7,347 nt of DNA. Origin: Deltaproteobacteria bacterium. Its GTDB lineage: Bacteria; Desulfobacterota; Binatia; UBA9968. Positions 1-6,927 of this stretch are shown here, in pieces. How positions within the stretch are numbered: position 1 is the first letter of the stretch; each line of letters starts with the position of its first letter. The translations under genes were made by a program, and so were the position numbers. The notes under the pieces are model-generated. The model was not told where the DNA came from. It worked only from the letters and a program-made list of their open reading frames with translations, and ran no database searches. The DNA lies in NCBI GenBank assembly GCA_005878685.1, contig VBLN01000377.1, positions 1 through 7,347 on the forward strand, written 5' to 3'.

Positions 1-26
1 GAAATCTCTACCCTGTAGTTTGCCAT
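1..26 (-). CDS. Possible 5' end of a divergent gene (partial, runs off left edge)
   Basis: Eight codons of an open frame start at an ATG (26-24) and read MANYRVEI before leaving the window. The start is preceded on the same strand by AAGGTGG (39-33), a good Shine-Dalgarno sequence with 6 bases to the ATG, and this is the main support. The gene would be transcribed away from the sahR-like gene and share its regulatory region, so it may be another target of that regulator; this is inference. Too little protein is visible to name a family. A competing frame on this strand starts at 132 but has no ribosome binding site. Confidence 0.4.
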
Positions 27-91
27 CGACACCCACCTTGGACCGCCGGTGACTCTGCAACCCGGTGCAAACCCCACAGCCGCAAGGCTGT
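18..91 (-). promoter_or_regulatory. Structured leader of the possible divergent gene
   Basis: Read on the minus strand, this stretch has a perfect 6-bp hairpin (ACAGCC, loop TTGC, GGCTGT; 91-76). GTTTGC (72-67) is complementary to GCAAAC (23-18), just inside the proposed coding start. CACCGG occurs twice (67-62 and 51-46), and its CACC can pair with the GGTG (37-34) of the proposed ribosome binding site. The two copies could compete to hide that site. No known riboswitch consensus (SAM-I, SAM-II, SAH, cobalamin) was recognised. Pairings were found by eye and no energies were computed, so function is unproven. Confidence 0.25.
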
Positions 92-92
92 C

Positions 93-107
93 TTGATATT
101 CCATCAA
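93..107. promoter_or_regulatory. Candidate operator 1, inverted repeat over the -35 box
   Basis: TTGAT (93-97) and ATCAA (103-107) form a perfect inverted repeat with a 5-base spacer, covering the -35 hexamer. A nested inverted repeat, GATATT (95-100) and AATATC (108-113), overlaps it. AT-rich palindromes of this kind on a promoter are usual for ArsR-family repressors. The adjacent gene encodes such a protein, so autorepression is the natural reading. Which repeat is contacted cannot be decided by eye. Confidence 0.5.
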
Positions 108-121
108 AATATCTATATATT
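93..121 (+). promoter_or_regulatory. Sigma-70 type promoter of the sahR-metH operon
   Basis: The -35 box TTGATA (93-98, one mismatch to TTGACA) is followed by exactly 17 bases and the -10 box TATATT (116-121, one mismatch to TATAAT). Transcription would start near 128, about 17 bases before the ATG at 145, which leaves no room for a leader riboswitch. The region is much more AT-rich than its surroundings. It would drive sahR and metH together. Confidence 0.7.
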
Positions 122-129
122 GTGATAGA
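112..129. promoter_or_regulatory. Candidate operator 2, inverted repeat over the -10 box
   Basis: TCTAT (112-116) and ATAGA (125-129) form a perfect inverted repeat with an 8-base spacer, covering the -10 box and the expected transcription start. Its centre (120.5) lies 20.5 bp from the centre of the -35 repeat (100), close to two helical turns. Two dimers could therefore sit on the same face of the DNA. The half-sites differ from those of operator 1, so it may be a weaker site or coincidental in AT-rich DNA. Confidence 0.4.
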
Positions 130-144
130 CATAAGCTTGGAGAT

Positions 145-1128
145 ATGGATTTGGTCCGGATATTTAAGGCCCTTGCCGAGCCGACGCGACTGCGCATCCT
201 GGCCGCAGTAGCAGAAGAAGAGTTAACGGTTGGCGAGATCCAAGAGGTCGTCGATTCCGCGCAATCTGCGGTGTCGCGCAATCTGGCGATCCTTCGCGAT
301 GCCGGTTTCGTGCGGGATCGCAGGCAAGGCACCAACGTTTACTTTTCTCTGCGCCAGGATATGCCTGAACCCGCCAGGCAGCTATTCGATTCCGTCGCCC
401 GTAAGTTTGGCGAGTTGCCTGGAGTCAAAGAGGACCGCAGGCGTCTAAGTCAGTGCCGCCATAGACGCGCGCAAAAGTCGCGCGACTACTTCGAGGCTGT
501 CGCGGGAGACTGGGAGCGGATTCGCAAGAGTTATTTTGATGACCGGGTCACGTCTTTAGCCTTGGAAAAGCTGATGCCTTCCGACCTCATTCTGGCGGAC
601 ATCGGTTGCGGGACCGGGAGTCTGACTCTTGAGGTGGCGCGCTTCGCCAAGCGGGTCGTTGCTATCGACCTTTCCCGCGCGATGTTGACGCGCGCCGCCC
701 ACCTTGCAAAGGAAAGGAAAATTTCGAATGTAGAGTTTCGTCGCGGTGATATCGAGAAGTTGCCGATCCCGGACAACTCCGTGGACGCCACATTTTGCGT
801 GATGGTGCTTCATTTTCTGGAGCATCCGGATCAGGCTATTCGGGAGCTGTGCCGCATCACTCGACCCGGAGGCTCCGTGATCGTAGTGGACCTAGTACCG
901 CATGAGCAGGAATGGATGAAGGAGGAGATGGCGCACCGGTGGCTCGGTTTCGGGAGACCCTTGATTGAAAGATGGTTTCGGACGGCACGGGCCACGCAGG
1001 TGGAGTTCGAGCTGACAGGAAGCTATGCGGGTGAAAAGATGAATCGAAACGGAAAGCGTCCAGTAGAAATTTTTGTTGCGCGCGCGAGCTTGCCGGCGAA
1101 GGGCGTTCGCCTTTCAGCGCAGCGATAG
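145..1128 (+). CDS. sahR: SahR-like ArsR-family regulator fused to a SAM-dependent methyltransferase domain
   Basis: Likely cytoplasmic repressor of methionine-cycle genes that responds to S-adenosylhomocysteine. Residues 1-85 are an ArsR winged helix-turn-helix: [11 protein letters not shown] (9-19), recognition helix near [18 protein letters not shown] (39-56), then a beta wing. A basic linker (98-130) leads to a class I methyltransferase fold: motif I DIGCGTG (152-158), acidic strand end VVAIDLS (171-177), [14 protein letters not shown] (201-214) and [11 protein letters not shown] (240-250). The metal-binding ELCVC motif of ArsR/SmtB metal sensors is absent. This architecture next to methionine-cycle genes is known for SahR, where the methyltransferase fold is thought to be the effector pocket; whether it keeps activity is unknown. 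The ATG is only 2 bases from GGAG (139-142); a TTG at 151 is better spaced, but the family N-terminus favours the ATG. metH starts 2 bases after the stop. Confidence 0.85.
   Translation: MDLVRIFKALAEPTRLRILAAVAEEELTVGEIQEVVDSAQSAVSRNLAILRDAGFVRDRRQGTNVYFSLRQDMPEPARQLFDSVARKFGELPGVKEDRRRLSQCRHRRAQKSRDYFEAVAGDWERIRKSYFDDRVTSLALEKLMPSDLILADIGCGTGSLTLEVARFAKRVVAIDLSRAMLTRAAHLAKERKISNVEFRRGDIEKLPIPDNSVDATFCVMVLHFLEHPDQAIRELCRITRPGGSVIVVDLVPHEQEWMKEEMAHRWLGFGRPLIERWFRTARATQVEFELTGSYAGEKMNRNGKRPVEIFVARASLPAKGVRLSAQR
1099..1114 (+). other. Small hairpin just before the metH start
   Basis: AAGGGC (1099-1104), loop GTTC, GCCTTT (1109-1114) can form a six-pair stem with one G-T wobble inside the last codons of sahR, 16 bases before the metH ATG. 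It is the only structure seen near a start that lacks a Shine-Dalgarno sequence. It might affect ribosome handover from sahR to metH. It is short and may be chance. Confidence 0.2.
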
Positions 1129-1130
1129 CA

Positions 1131-4100
1131 ATGTCAAAGACGGAAATAACCCTGAAGCAACTCCTCTCCGAGAGGATCCTGATCATCGACGGGGCCATGG
1201 GCACCATGATTCAGGCCCTAAAGCTCGATGAAGCGGCTTTCCGCGGACAGCGCTTTGCCCATCATTCGCGGCCACTCAAGGGTTGCAACGATCTTCTCTC
1301 AGTGACGCGGCCCGAAGCCATTGAAACGATTCACCGGAGCTTTCTGGAGTCCGGTGCCGACATCATCGAGACCAACAGCTTCAACGCCAACGCTATCTCC
1401 CTCTCCGACTACGCTCTTGAGCACGAGGTCTACGCGATCAATGTGGCGGCAGCAAAAATCGCCCGCATTGCGGTTGACGCCGTGAATCAAAGAACGCCGG
1501 AAAGGCCACGTTTTGTGGCGGGCTCGATTGGACCGACGAATCGGACGGCGTCGCTCTCACCCGACGTGAACAACCCAGCCTTTCGGGCGGCGACGTTTGA
1601 CCGACTCGTCGAGGCCTACTATGAACAGGTGCGCGGCCTGGTGGATGGGGGCGTGGATCTGCTCTTGCCGGAGACAACTTTCGATACGTTGAACCTCAAG
1701 GCCTGCCTCTTTGCCATCGCCAAGTTTTTCGACGATCGAGGACTCCGTCTGCCCGTTCTCGCCTCGGTGACGATCACGGACCGAAGCGGCCGAACTCTAT
1801 CCGGGCAGACCCTGGAAGCGTTCTTGACTTCGATCTCCCATGCAGAGCTCACGGCGGTCGGCATCAACTGCGCCTTGGGCCCCCAACAGATGGGACCGTT
1901 CATCGAGGAGCTCTCACGCCTCTCGCATCTGCCGATCTTCGCCTATCCCAACGCCGGGCTACCCAATGAGTTCGGTGGCTATGATATGGGTCCAGAAGAG
2001 CTCGCTAAACCGTTGGGAGCATGGGCCAGGGAAGGATGGCTCAACTTGGTCGGCGGCTGCTGCGGCACGACCCCGGAACATATTGCGGCCGTTGTCCAAG
2101 CCGTGCGCGGCGCTCGCCCCCGTATCCCTCCCGAGCCGGACGGCTTCACGCATCTCAGCGGTCTGGAGAAACTCACGATTCGCCCCGACTCCAACTTCAT
2201 CATGATCGGAGAGCGGACCAACGTGGCCGGGTCGCGCAGATTCGCGCGCCTCATCCGGGAGGAAAAGTACGAGGAGGCCCTGCCCGTCGCGCGCGAGCAG
2301 GTCGAGGGCGGCGCCAACATCCTCGACGTCAACATGGATGAGGGAATGCTGGACTCCGCGAAGGCGATGACGACCTTCCTGAATCACATCGCGGCCAACC
2401 CGGAGATCAGCCGGGTTCCTCTCATGATCGACAGCTCTAACTTTGATGTGATCGAAGCGGGGCTCAAGTGCGTCCAAGGCAAGTCAGTGGTCAATTCTCT
2501 TTCGCTCAAGGAAGGCGAGGAAGAGTTCAAGCGGCGGGCGCGGCTCGTGAAAAATTATGGCGCGGCGGTGGTCGTCATGGCCTTTGACGAAGAGGGACAG
2601 GCCACGACCGTGGAACACCCCCATAGAATCCTCACGGAAGATATTGGCTTCGACGAGAGCGACATCATCTTCGACAGCAACATCCTCGTGGTGGCGACGG
2701 GCATCGAAGAGCACAACGAGTACGCGATCAACTTTATTGAAGCGGCAAAGCGATTGAAACAACTCTTTCCGCGCTGTCACATTTCCGGAGGCGTCAGTAA
2801 TATCTCGTTTTCCTTTCGCGGCAACGACGCCGTCCGCGAGGCGATGCACGCGGCTTTTCTCTACCACGCGATCCAGGGCGGTATGGACATGGGGATCGTG
2901 AACGCCGGTCAGCTTGCAGTTTACGAAGAGATCCCGCCGGAACTGCGCGAGCGCGTGGAAGACGTCCTCTTTAACCGCCGGCCCGATGCTACGGAGAGGT
3001 TGCTAGAGCTGGCCGAACGGTACAAAGGAAGCGATAAGAGCCCCGCCGAGAAGAAGACCTGGCGTGAAGAGAGCCTCGAGCATCGCCTTTCCGAAGCGAT
3101 CATCAAAGGGATCGTCGACTACATCGAGCAGGATCTGGAAGAGGCGCTCAAGAAATATGAGCGCCCGCTGCAAATCATCGAGGGACCGCTGATGGATGGA
3201 ATGAACGTGGTCGGAGATCTGTTCGGTGAGGGAAAGATGTTTCTCCCCCAGGTGGTCAAGAGCGCGCGGGTCATGAAAAAGGCCGTCGCCTATCTTACCC
3301 CTCTCATGGAGGCGGAGAAAAAAGCTGCCGATCGCAATGGGGCTCGCGCGAAGCTCGTGTTCGCAACCGTGAAAGGCGATGTCCACGACATCGGCAAGAA
3401 TATCGTTGGGGTCGTTCTGGGCTGCAACAACTACGAGGTCATCGACCTTGGGGTCATGGTTCCGGCGGACCGGATCATCGAAACGGCCATCAAAGAAAAG
3501 GCGGATATCATCGGCCTCTCCGGCCTCATTACACCGTCCCTCGACGAGATGGTGCATGTGGCCAAAGAGATGGACCGGTGCGGCCTGACCGTGCCGCTCC
3601 TTATAGGGGGAGCGACGACGAGCAAAAGGCACACGGCGGTGAAAATCGCACCCGCCTATCGGCACGAGACGATCCACGTCATGGACGCCTCGCGCGCCGT
3701 TCCGGTCGTTGGCGGCCTTGCCAACTCCCAGAGCCGAAAGGAATTGGATGCAAAAAACCGCGCTGAGCAGGAAGAGATGCGAAAGCAATATGAGGCCAAA
3801 GCGGCTGTCCAGTTGCTGACCTACGAGGAAGCGTCGCGGAAAAAACTCCACATTGACTGGGATGAGTCCCACATCTACGTGCCTGAATTCATCGGTCAGC
3901 GGGTGCTGCGTGAGTTTCCGCTGGGAGAGCTTGTCCCCTATATCGATTGGTCGCCCTTTTTTCACACGTGGGAGATCAGGGGCCATTACCCCGATCTCTT
4001 GAACGATCCGGCGCGCGGCCCCGCCGCCAAAGAACTCTTCGCCAACGCCAAGGAGCTGCTAAGCGAGATCGTCGACAAAAAGCTCTTGGTGGCTCATGCT

Positions 4101-4799
4101 GTGTATGGTTTTTATCCGGCGAATAGTGAAGGAGATGATATTGTTCTTTACGCGGATGTTTCGCGGGCCAAGGAGCTGGCGCGACTCCACACCCTGCGCC
4201 AGCAAAAAGAGAACCAGTCTGTCAAACCGCAGTTGGCGCTGAGCGATTTCGTCGCGCCGCGAGAGAGCGGTCTCGTGGATTACATCGGAGCTTTTGCCGT
4301 GACTACAGGCCACGGGACCCAGGAGCTGGCGCAGCGCTTTGAGAAGGAACACGACCAGTACAATGCGATCATGGCCAAAGCGCTCGCGGACCGCCTGGCC
4401 GAGGCATTCGCCGAGCACCTCCACAAGCGGGCACGAAAGGATTGGGGATACGGCAAGAGCGAAAACTTGACCCACGAGGATTTGATTGCGGAGAGATATC
4501 AGGGCATCCGACCGGCACCCGGCTATCCCGCTTGTCCGGATCACACGGAGAAGAGCACTCTCTTTGATTTGCTTGAAGTAGAAAAAACGACTGGCATTAC
4601 CTTAACGGAGAACTTCGCGATGCTGCCGGCCGCATCAGTTTGCGGCCTCTATTTCGCCCATCGAGAATGCCGTTATTTTGCCGTCAGCACGATCGGCAGG
4701 GACCAGGCGGAATCCTACGCCACGCGCAAGGGAACAACCGTCCCCGAAGTGGAGCGCTGGCTCTCGCCGATCCTTGGCTATGACCCAGCGCGTTCGTAA
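1131..4799 (+). CDS. metH: Cobalamin-dependent methionine synthase
   Basis: Cytoplasmic enzyme that moves the methyl group of 5-methyltetrahydrofolate via cobalamin to homocysteine, giving methionine. All four modules are present in 1222 residues (E. coli MetH is about 1227). The homocysteine domain (1-325) has zinc ligands C247 (GINC) and C310/C311 (GGCCGTT). The pterin domain (about 345-610) has ERTNVAGS (361-368), MDEGMLDSA (402-410) and MIDSS (432-436). The cobalamin cap and Rossmann domains (about 640-880) have DVHDIG (750-755) with cobalt ligand H752, S803, and GGATTS (826-831). The reactivation domain (about 895-1222) has D939 in YIDW and [15 protein letters not shown] (1127-1141) for AdoMet. 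The pterin domain is about 7 residues short after GQA (489-491) and has FDSNI where FDPNI is usual. No Shine-Dalgarno sequence precedes the ATG, so translation is probably coupled to sahR. Confidence 0.97.
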   Translation: MSKTEITLKQLLSERILIIDGAMGTMIQALKLDEAAFRGQRFAHHSRPLKGCNDLLSVTRPEAIETIHRSFLESGADIIETNSFNANAISLSDYALEHEVYAINVAAAKIARIAVDAVNQRTPERPRFVAGSIGPTNRTASLSPDVNNPAFRAATFDRLVEAYYEQVRGLVDGGVDLLLPETTFDTLNLKACLFAIAKFFDDRGLRLPVLASVTITDRSGRTLSGQTLEAFLTSISHAELTAVGINCALGPQQMGPFIEELSRLSHLPIFAYPNAGLPNEFGGYDMGPEELAKPLGAWAREGWLNLVGGCCGTTPEHIAAVVQAVRGARPRIPPEPDGFTHLSGLEKLTIRPDSNFIMIGERTNVAGSRRFARLIREEKYEEALPVAREQVEGGANILDVNMDEGMLDSAKAMTTFLNHIAANPEISRVPLMIDSSNFDVIEAGLKCVQGKSVVNSLSLKEGEEEFKRRARLVKNYGAAVVVMAFDEEGQATTVEHPHRILTEDIGFDESDIIFDSNILVVATGIEEHNEYAINFIEAAKRLKQLFPRCHISGGVSNISFSFRGNDAVREAMHAAFLYHAIQGGMDMGIVNAGQLAVYEEIPPELRERVEDVLFNRRPDATERLLELAERYKGSDKSPAEKKTWREESLEHRLSEAIIKGIVDYIEQDLEEALKKYERPLQIIEGPLMDGMNVVGDLFGEGKMFLPQVVKSARVMKKAVAYLTPLMEAEKKAADRNGARAKLVFATVKGDVHDIGKNIVGVVLGCNNYEVIDLGVMVPADRIIETAIKEKADIIGLSGLITPSLDEMVHVAKEMDRCGLTVPLLIGGATTSKRHTAVKIAPAYRHETIHVMDASRAVPVVGGLANSQSRKELDAKNRAEQEEMRKQYEAKAAVQLLTYEEASRKKLHIDWDESHIYVPEFIGQRVLREFPLGELVPYIDWSPFFHTWEIRGHYPDLLNDPARGPAAKELFANAKELLSEIVDKKLLVAHAVYGFYPANSEGDDIVLYADVSRAKELARLHTLRQQKENQSVKPQLALSDFVAPRESGLVDYIGAFAVTTGHGTQELAQRFEKEHDQYNAIMAKALADRLAEAFAEHLHKRARKDWGYGKSENLTHEDLIAERYQGIRPAPGYPACPDHTEKSTLFDLLEVEKTTGITLTENFAMLPAASVCGLYFAHRECRYFAVSTIGRDQAESYATRKGTTVPEVERWLSPILGYDPARS

Positions 4800-4859
4800 G
4801 AAGCTACGAAGCCGCGCTTAGTCCTTCATCTTTCACAATTCCGCTTTCATCCCTCATGC
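4800..4859. other. Convergent intergenic spacer, no clear terminator
   Basis: These 60 bases separate the 3' ends of metH (+) and the transporter (-). The only short inverted repeat is AAGC (4809-4812), CGC, GCTT (4816-4819), which has no U-run. The rest of the + strand is pyrimidine-rich, with TTCATC at 4825-4830 and 4845-4850 and related CTTTCA and CTCATG words. No gene or RNA was seen. Confidence 0.4.
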
Positions 4860-5561
4860 TTATTCAGACCGGTAGCGCCAGAGCTGAGGAATAGCGCGGT
4901 GAATGCCGAAAATGATGAGGACGCAAACCACACCGCCGAGCACGAGAGCCTTGGGCGCGCCCCACAGCTGAGAGGCGCTTCCGGCAAGCAGCGCCCCCAG
5001 AGCGTTGGTGGATTGAGCGAAAATGGTGATAAGACTTGCGGCCCGCCCCCGCATAGCGTCCGGCGCCAGAAACTGGACCACCGTGCGGCGAATCGCCACG
5101 CTGAGGGAATCCATAAACCCAAGAAGAACCACGGCCGCCACCGCCATCCAGAACCATTCTGAAATCCCCAAGAGCACCAGGCCGCCCGCAAAAAAAAGCG
5201 CTGCGACGACCGCCAAAGCTCCTTTGCGCTTCACATCACCAACCATGAGCACGGAAGCTGAACCTAAAAGCGAGCCCATCGCCGGTGCGCCGTAAAGAGT
5301 CCCTAAGCCCGTCGCCCCCGTCTGGAAGACGTCGCTGGCGAAGATGGGCAGGATGGGGCGGTAGAATCCGACCAAGGTGACGCCAAAGTCCAGCAAGAAC
5401 AAGGACAGGATAATCCGCTGCACCCAGATGAATTCGATGCCCTCGATCATACTGCGAAGACTCACGCGTTGCCTGTCGCCCTGAGGTCTTCGGGACAAAC
5501 AGACTCGCGCTGATAAAATAGGCGAACGCCAGACCGATGTGGTCGATGAGCATTCCCGCAA
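4860..5561 (-). CDS. C-terminal ORF of the frameshifted MFS transporter
   Basis: The open frame begins at a TTG at 5561, but its first 23 or so residues are out-of-frame transporter DNA. Genuine protein starts at RRPQGDRQ (about 5491) and runs 210 residues to the stop at 4860. It has hydrophobic segments such as RIILSLFLLDFGVTLVGFY and FWMAVAAVVLLGFMDSL, and the loop RTVVQFLAPDAMRGRAAS, which resembles the matching loop of EntS-like transporters. An ATG at 5450 (MIEGIEF) could be an internal start, but no strong ribosome binding site was noted. Confidence 0.6.
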   Translation of the reverse strand: MRECSSTTSVWRSPILSARVCLSRRPQGDRQRVSLRSMIEGIEFIWVQRIILSLFLLDFGVTLVGFYRPILPIFASDVFQTGATGLGTLYGAPAMGSLLGSASVLMVGDVKRKGALAVVAALFFAGGLVLLGISEWFWMAVAAVVLLGFMDSLSVAIRRTVVQFLAPDAMRGRAASLITIFAQSTNALGALLAGSASQLWGAPKALVLGGVVCVLIIFGIHRAIPQLWRYRSE

Positions 5562-6078
5562 CCGCCGGCCCGACGAGAAAACTGCTCTGCAGGATCATTG
5601 AGGTCAACGTGATCGCATTCATCAGATAAGACGGAGGGACGAGACCGGGAACGATCGCCGAACGGGCCGGCCAACTGAAGACTTCGATCAACGAGGACAT
5701 CAAGCTAAAAAGATAGATGTGCCAGACCTGGATCGTCCCGGTCATCGTGAGAAATCCCAAGGACAGACTCGGCACCAAGTGCAAGAAGTGAGTGGCTAGG
5801 ATAACCTTCTTTCGATCAAAAGCATCCGCCAGCACGCCGGCGAAAAGCCCGAAGACCACATGGGGAAGCGCTTGAAAAAACCCGGTAAGGCCCAACTGAA
5901 AGGACGAGCCCGAGAGATGGTAGACCTGATAGAGATTGGAGACGTTCCGTATCTGGACACAGGTCGCGGCCAAAACGCTCGAAATCCAGATCAGACTGAA
6001 ATCCCGGATGAGCAAAGAGGCCCAGGGGCGGACGGCACTATTCGCTGATTCGGCAGGGTCGACGTCGTTGCTCGGCAA
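5236..6078 (-). CDS. N-terminal ORF of the frameshifted MFS transporter
   Basis: This is what would be translated from the TTG start without correction: 280 residues, of which about the first 195 (down to base 5494) are genuine transporter sequence covering the first six helices. The rest, after SASLFV, reads into the wrong frame and is polar and arginine-rich (PKTSGRQATRESSQYD and on), unlike a membrane protein. A six-helix half is unlikely to work alone. Confidence 0.6.
   Translation of the reverse strand: MPSNDVDPAESANSAVRPWASLLIRDFSLIWISSVLAATCVQIRNVSNLYQVYHLSGSSFQLGLTGFFQALPHVVFGLFAGVLADAFDRKKVILATHFLHLVPSLSLGFLTMTGTIQVWHIYLFSLMSSLIEVFSWPARSAIVPGLVPPSYLMNAITLTSMILQSSFLVGPAVAGMLIDHIGLAFAYFISASLFVPKTSGRQATRESSQYDRGHRIHLGAADYPVLVLAGLWRHLGRILPPHPAHLRQRRLPDGGDGLRDSLRRTGDGLAFRFSFRAHGW
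5492..5494 (-). other. Likely frameshift site in the MFS gene
   Basis: The minus strand reads TTT GTC CCG AAG here. The upstream frame is transporter-like up to FV, and the downstream frame, offset by one base, is transporter-like from RRPQ. One extra C in this CCC run is the simplest repair. A single-base change anywhere from here to about 5455 would also restore the frame. No slippery heptamer or stimulatory structure was seen, so programmed frameshifting is unlikely. Confidence 0.6.
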
Positions 6079-6120
6079 AAACTTCTTATACCTCTCCGTT
6101 GTGCAAAAAATTCATCGATG

Positions 6121-6429
6121 TCAGCGATGCGCCCGCAATTCAGCCGCGGTGAACGGCCCGACTCCCAGGATTTGGTGGACCTCCCATTCGAAGAGCTCAA
6201 AGGCACAGAGGCCGGCCGCCGTATAGGGATCGCCTGAGGCGATCTTTTCAGCCTCTTGCCGCGAATTGGCCCGAATAACGTAGATCCCTAACGTCCGGTC
6301 GGGGGTGGGCCCGGAAAAGAGTATACGGCCCGCCTCATGCTGCTGCTTCATCCAAGCAAGGTGCTGGTCCAGGCTGACAGTCCACTCCTCTCGCGGGCGC
6401 AGGGGTCTACGCAGGATCAGATACCACAT
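6121..6429 (-). CDS. YciI-like (YCII-related domain) protein
   Basis: A 102-residue cytoplasmic protein with the YCII ferredoxin-like fold, a family of small dimeric proteins of mostly unknown enzymatic role. The start MWYLILRRPL forms the first strand. DQHLAWMKQQHEAGRILFSGP (21-41) carries the family's conserved His (H23) and the G..GP turn. PDRTLGIYVIRANSRQEAEK (43-62) includes D44, likely the Asp that pairs with the His in YciI. DPYTAAGLCAFELFEWEV (67-84) is the typical closing motif. Length is normal. GGGAG (6440-6436), 6 bases before the ATG, is a clear ribosome binding site. It starts 17 bases after the TPR gene stop and is followed by the transporter, so it is mid-operon. Its substrate cannot be inferred. 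Confidence 0.85.
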   Translation of the reverse strand: MWYLILRRPLRPREEWTVSLDQHLAWMKQQHEAGRILFSGPTPDRTLGIYVIRANSRQEAEKIASGDPYTAAGLCAFELFEWEVHQILGVGPFTAAELRAHR

Positions 6430-6446
6430 GGCTCTCTCCCATCCAG

Positions 6447-6872
6447 CTATTTTGTCTTGGCCTTATGCTTTTCGATAGCCTCTTTTAAGTCGTCATATTC
6501 TTCACATTTCCCAAACCAAGGGCAAGCCTTTGAAAGCGCCTGCAACTCCTTCTCAGCGTTGGCCGGCTGATCCATCTGCAGATAGAGCTCTCCCATATAT
6601 TCATGCGCGCCACGATGGTTTGGATTGATATTCAAAGCGAGCCGGTAGTGTTCCATCGCCTTGTCGAATTGCCCCAAGTTGCGATAGCTGTAGCCGAGAA
6701 GATTGTGGACGTCCGCGTCATTCGGCGTTTCCTTTGCCGCCTGGGTGAGAGGGCCCAGCGCCGACTTGAAGTCCTTGGCGTCAACCGCCTTCCTGCCCGC
6801 ATCGAGACTTGGAGATCGCGGCTCCGCCCGGCGTGCTGGAGAATCATCGGCCGACAAGAGAACCGGCGCCAA
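6447..6872 (-). CDS. Small TPR protein, probably exported; 5' end disrupted
   Basis: From the TTG at 6872 this reads 141 residues. Tetratricopeptide repeats lie at about 22-51 (degenerate), 53-85 (DADVHNLLGYSYRNLGQFD, then KAMEHYRLALNINP) and 87-118 (HRGAHEYMGELYLQMDQPAN and on). The tail CPWFGKCEEYDDLKEAI has two cysteines (117, 123), a pattern I associate with small secreted TPR proteins and which might form a disulfide. TPRs are protein-binding scaffolds and no partner is evident. The TTG is probably not the native start: the frame is open upstream to 6902 and those codons complete a signal peptide (LSFWILLVWGLAPVLLSA) with a likely cut before DDS. The natural start would be the ATG at 6908, but codon 2 is TGA. 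Initiation at the TTG would leave only a stub of the export signal. Confidence 0.75.
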   Translation of the reverse strand: MAPVLLSADDSPARRAEPRSPSLDAGRKAVDAKDFKSALGPLTQAAKETPNDADVHNLLGYSYRNLGQFDKAMEHYRLALNINPNHRGAHEYMGELYLQMDQPANAEKELQALSKACPWFGKCEEYDDLKEAIEKHKAKTK

Positions 6873-6908
6873 GCCCCAAACAAGAAGAATCCAGAAACTG
6901 AGTCACAT
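6873..6908 (-). other. Upstream part of the TPR gene signal peptide, with TGA as second codon
   Basis: On the minus strand, ATG (6908-6906) is followed by TGA (6905-6903), then ten sense codons LSFWILLVWG that lead straight into LAPVLLSA of the TPR gene. AGGA lies about 12 bases before the ATG, and the gap from the upstream gene's stop is 19 bases, as expected in this operon. One C-to-T change would turn CGA (Arg) into TGA; an Arg here would give a textbook MR-hydrophobic signal peptide. Other genes in the window end normally in TGA, so a reassigned code is not supported. Confidence 0.55.
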
Positions 6909-6927
6909 ACAAATTTCTTGTCCTGAC

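Larger units (their letters stand above)
4860..6078 (-). pseudogene. MFS transporter of the EntS / MFS_3 type, frameshifted as sequenced
   Basis: Inner-membrane major facilitator, probably an exporter; substrate unknown. Two overlapping frames join into one typical transporter. From a TTG start at 6078 the N-terminal half has hydrophobic segments near residues 24-46, 62-85, 92-112, 117-137 and 155-195, with loop motif GLFAGVLADAFDRKK (77-91) between helices 2 and 3. The second half continues in another frame with RRPQGDRQRVSLRSMIEG, further hydrophobic segments, and ends IPQLWRYRSE. Removing one base from the CCC run (5494-5492) joins them as SASLFV-RRPQ and gives 405 residues, normal for the family. 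GGAGAGG (6097-6091) lies 12 bases before the TTG, a long spacing, and no ATG or GTG lies upstream in frame. It is last in the minus-strand cluster, 42 bases after the YciI-like gene. Real inactivation or base-calling error cannot be told apart here. Confidence 0.8.

Noticed and set aside
76..91. Intrinsic terminator of an upstream gene (ACAGCC, GCAA, GGCTGT hairpin on the + strand).
   Set aside because: No run of T follows the stem in the + direction, and no + strand gene ends just before it.
1..92. SAM, SAH or cobalamin riboswitch upstream of sahR-metH on the + strand.
   Set aside because: The + strand promoter starts at 93, downstream of this segment, so it would not be in the operon transcript. 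The GGTGCAAACCCC stretch only loosely recalls a SAM-I core and the other conserved elements are absent.
1..132. Minus-strand open frame with an ATG at 132 and a CGCGVC cysteine cluster, resembling an iron-sulfur protein fragment.
   Set aside because: No ribosome binding site; the frame crosses the promoter and hairpin; the cysteine spacing fits no ferredoxin-type motif well. The start at 26 in another frame has a clear Shine-Dalgarno sequence.
1959..2477. 172-codon minus-strand open frame opposite metH.
   Set aside because: Antisense shadow of the homocysteine and pterin domains, with no recognisable domain or ribosome binding site.
3003..3986. 327-codon minus-strand open frame opposite metH.
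   Set aside because: It lies wholly inside metH, whose cobalamin-binding motifs are unmistakable on the + strand. Its product is rich in His/Arg/Asp and looks like antisense of a GC-rich gene.
5485..5500. Programmed ribosomal frameshift in the transporter gene.
   Set aside because: There is no slippery heptamer or clear downstream structure, and MFS transporters are not known to use recoding. A one-base indel is simpler.
6903..6905. TGA recoding (selenocysteine or reassigned code) in the TPR gene.
   Set aside because: TGA serves as a normal stop elsewhere in the window, no SECIS-like hairpin follows, and codon 2 of a signal peptide is an implausible place for selenocysteine.
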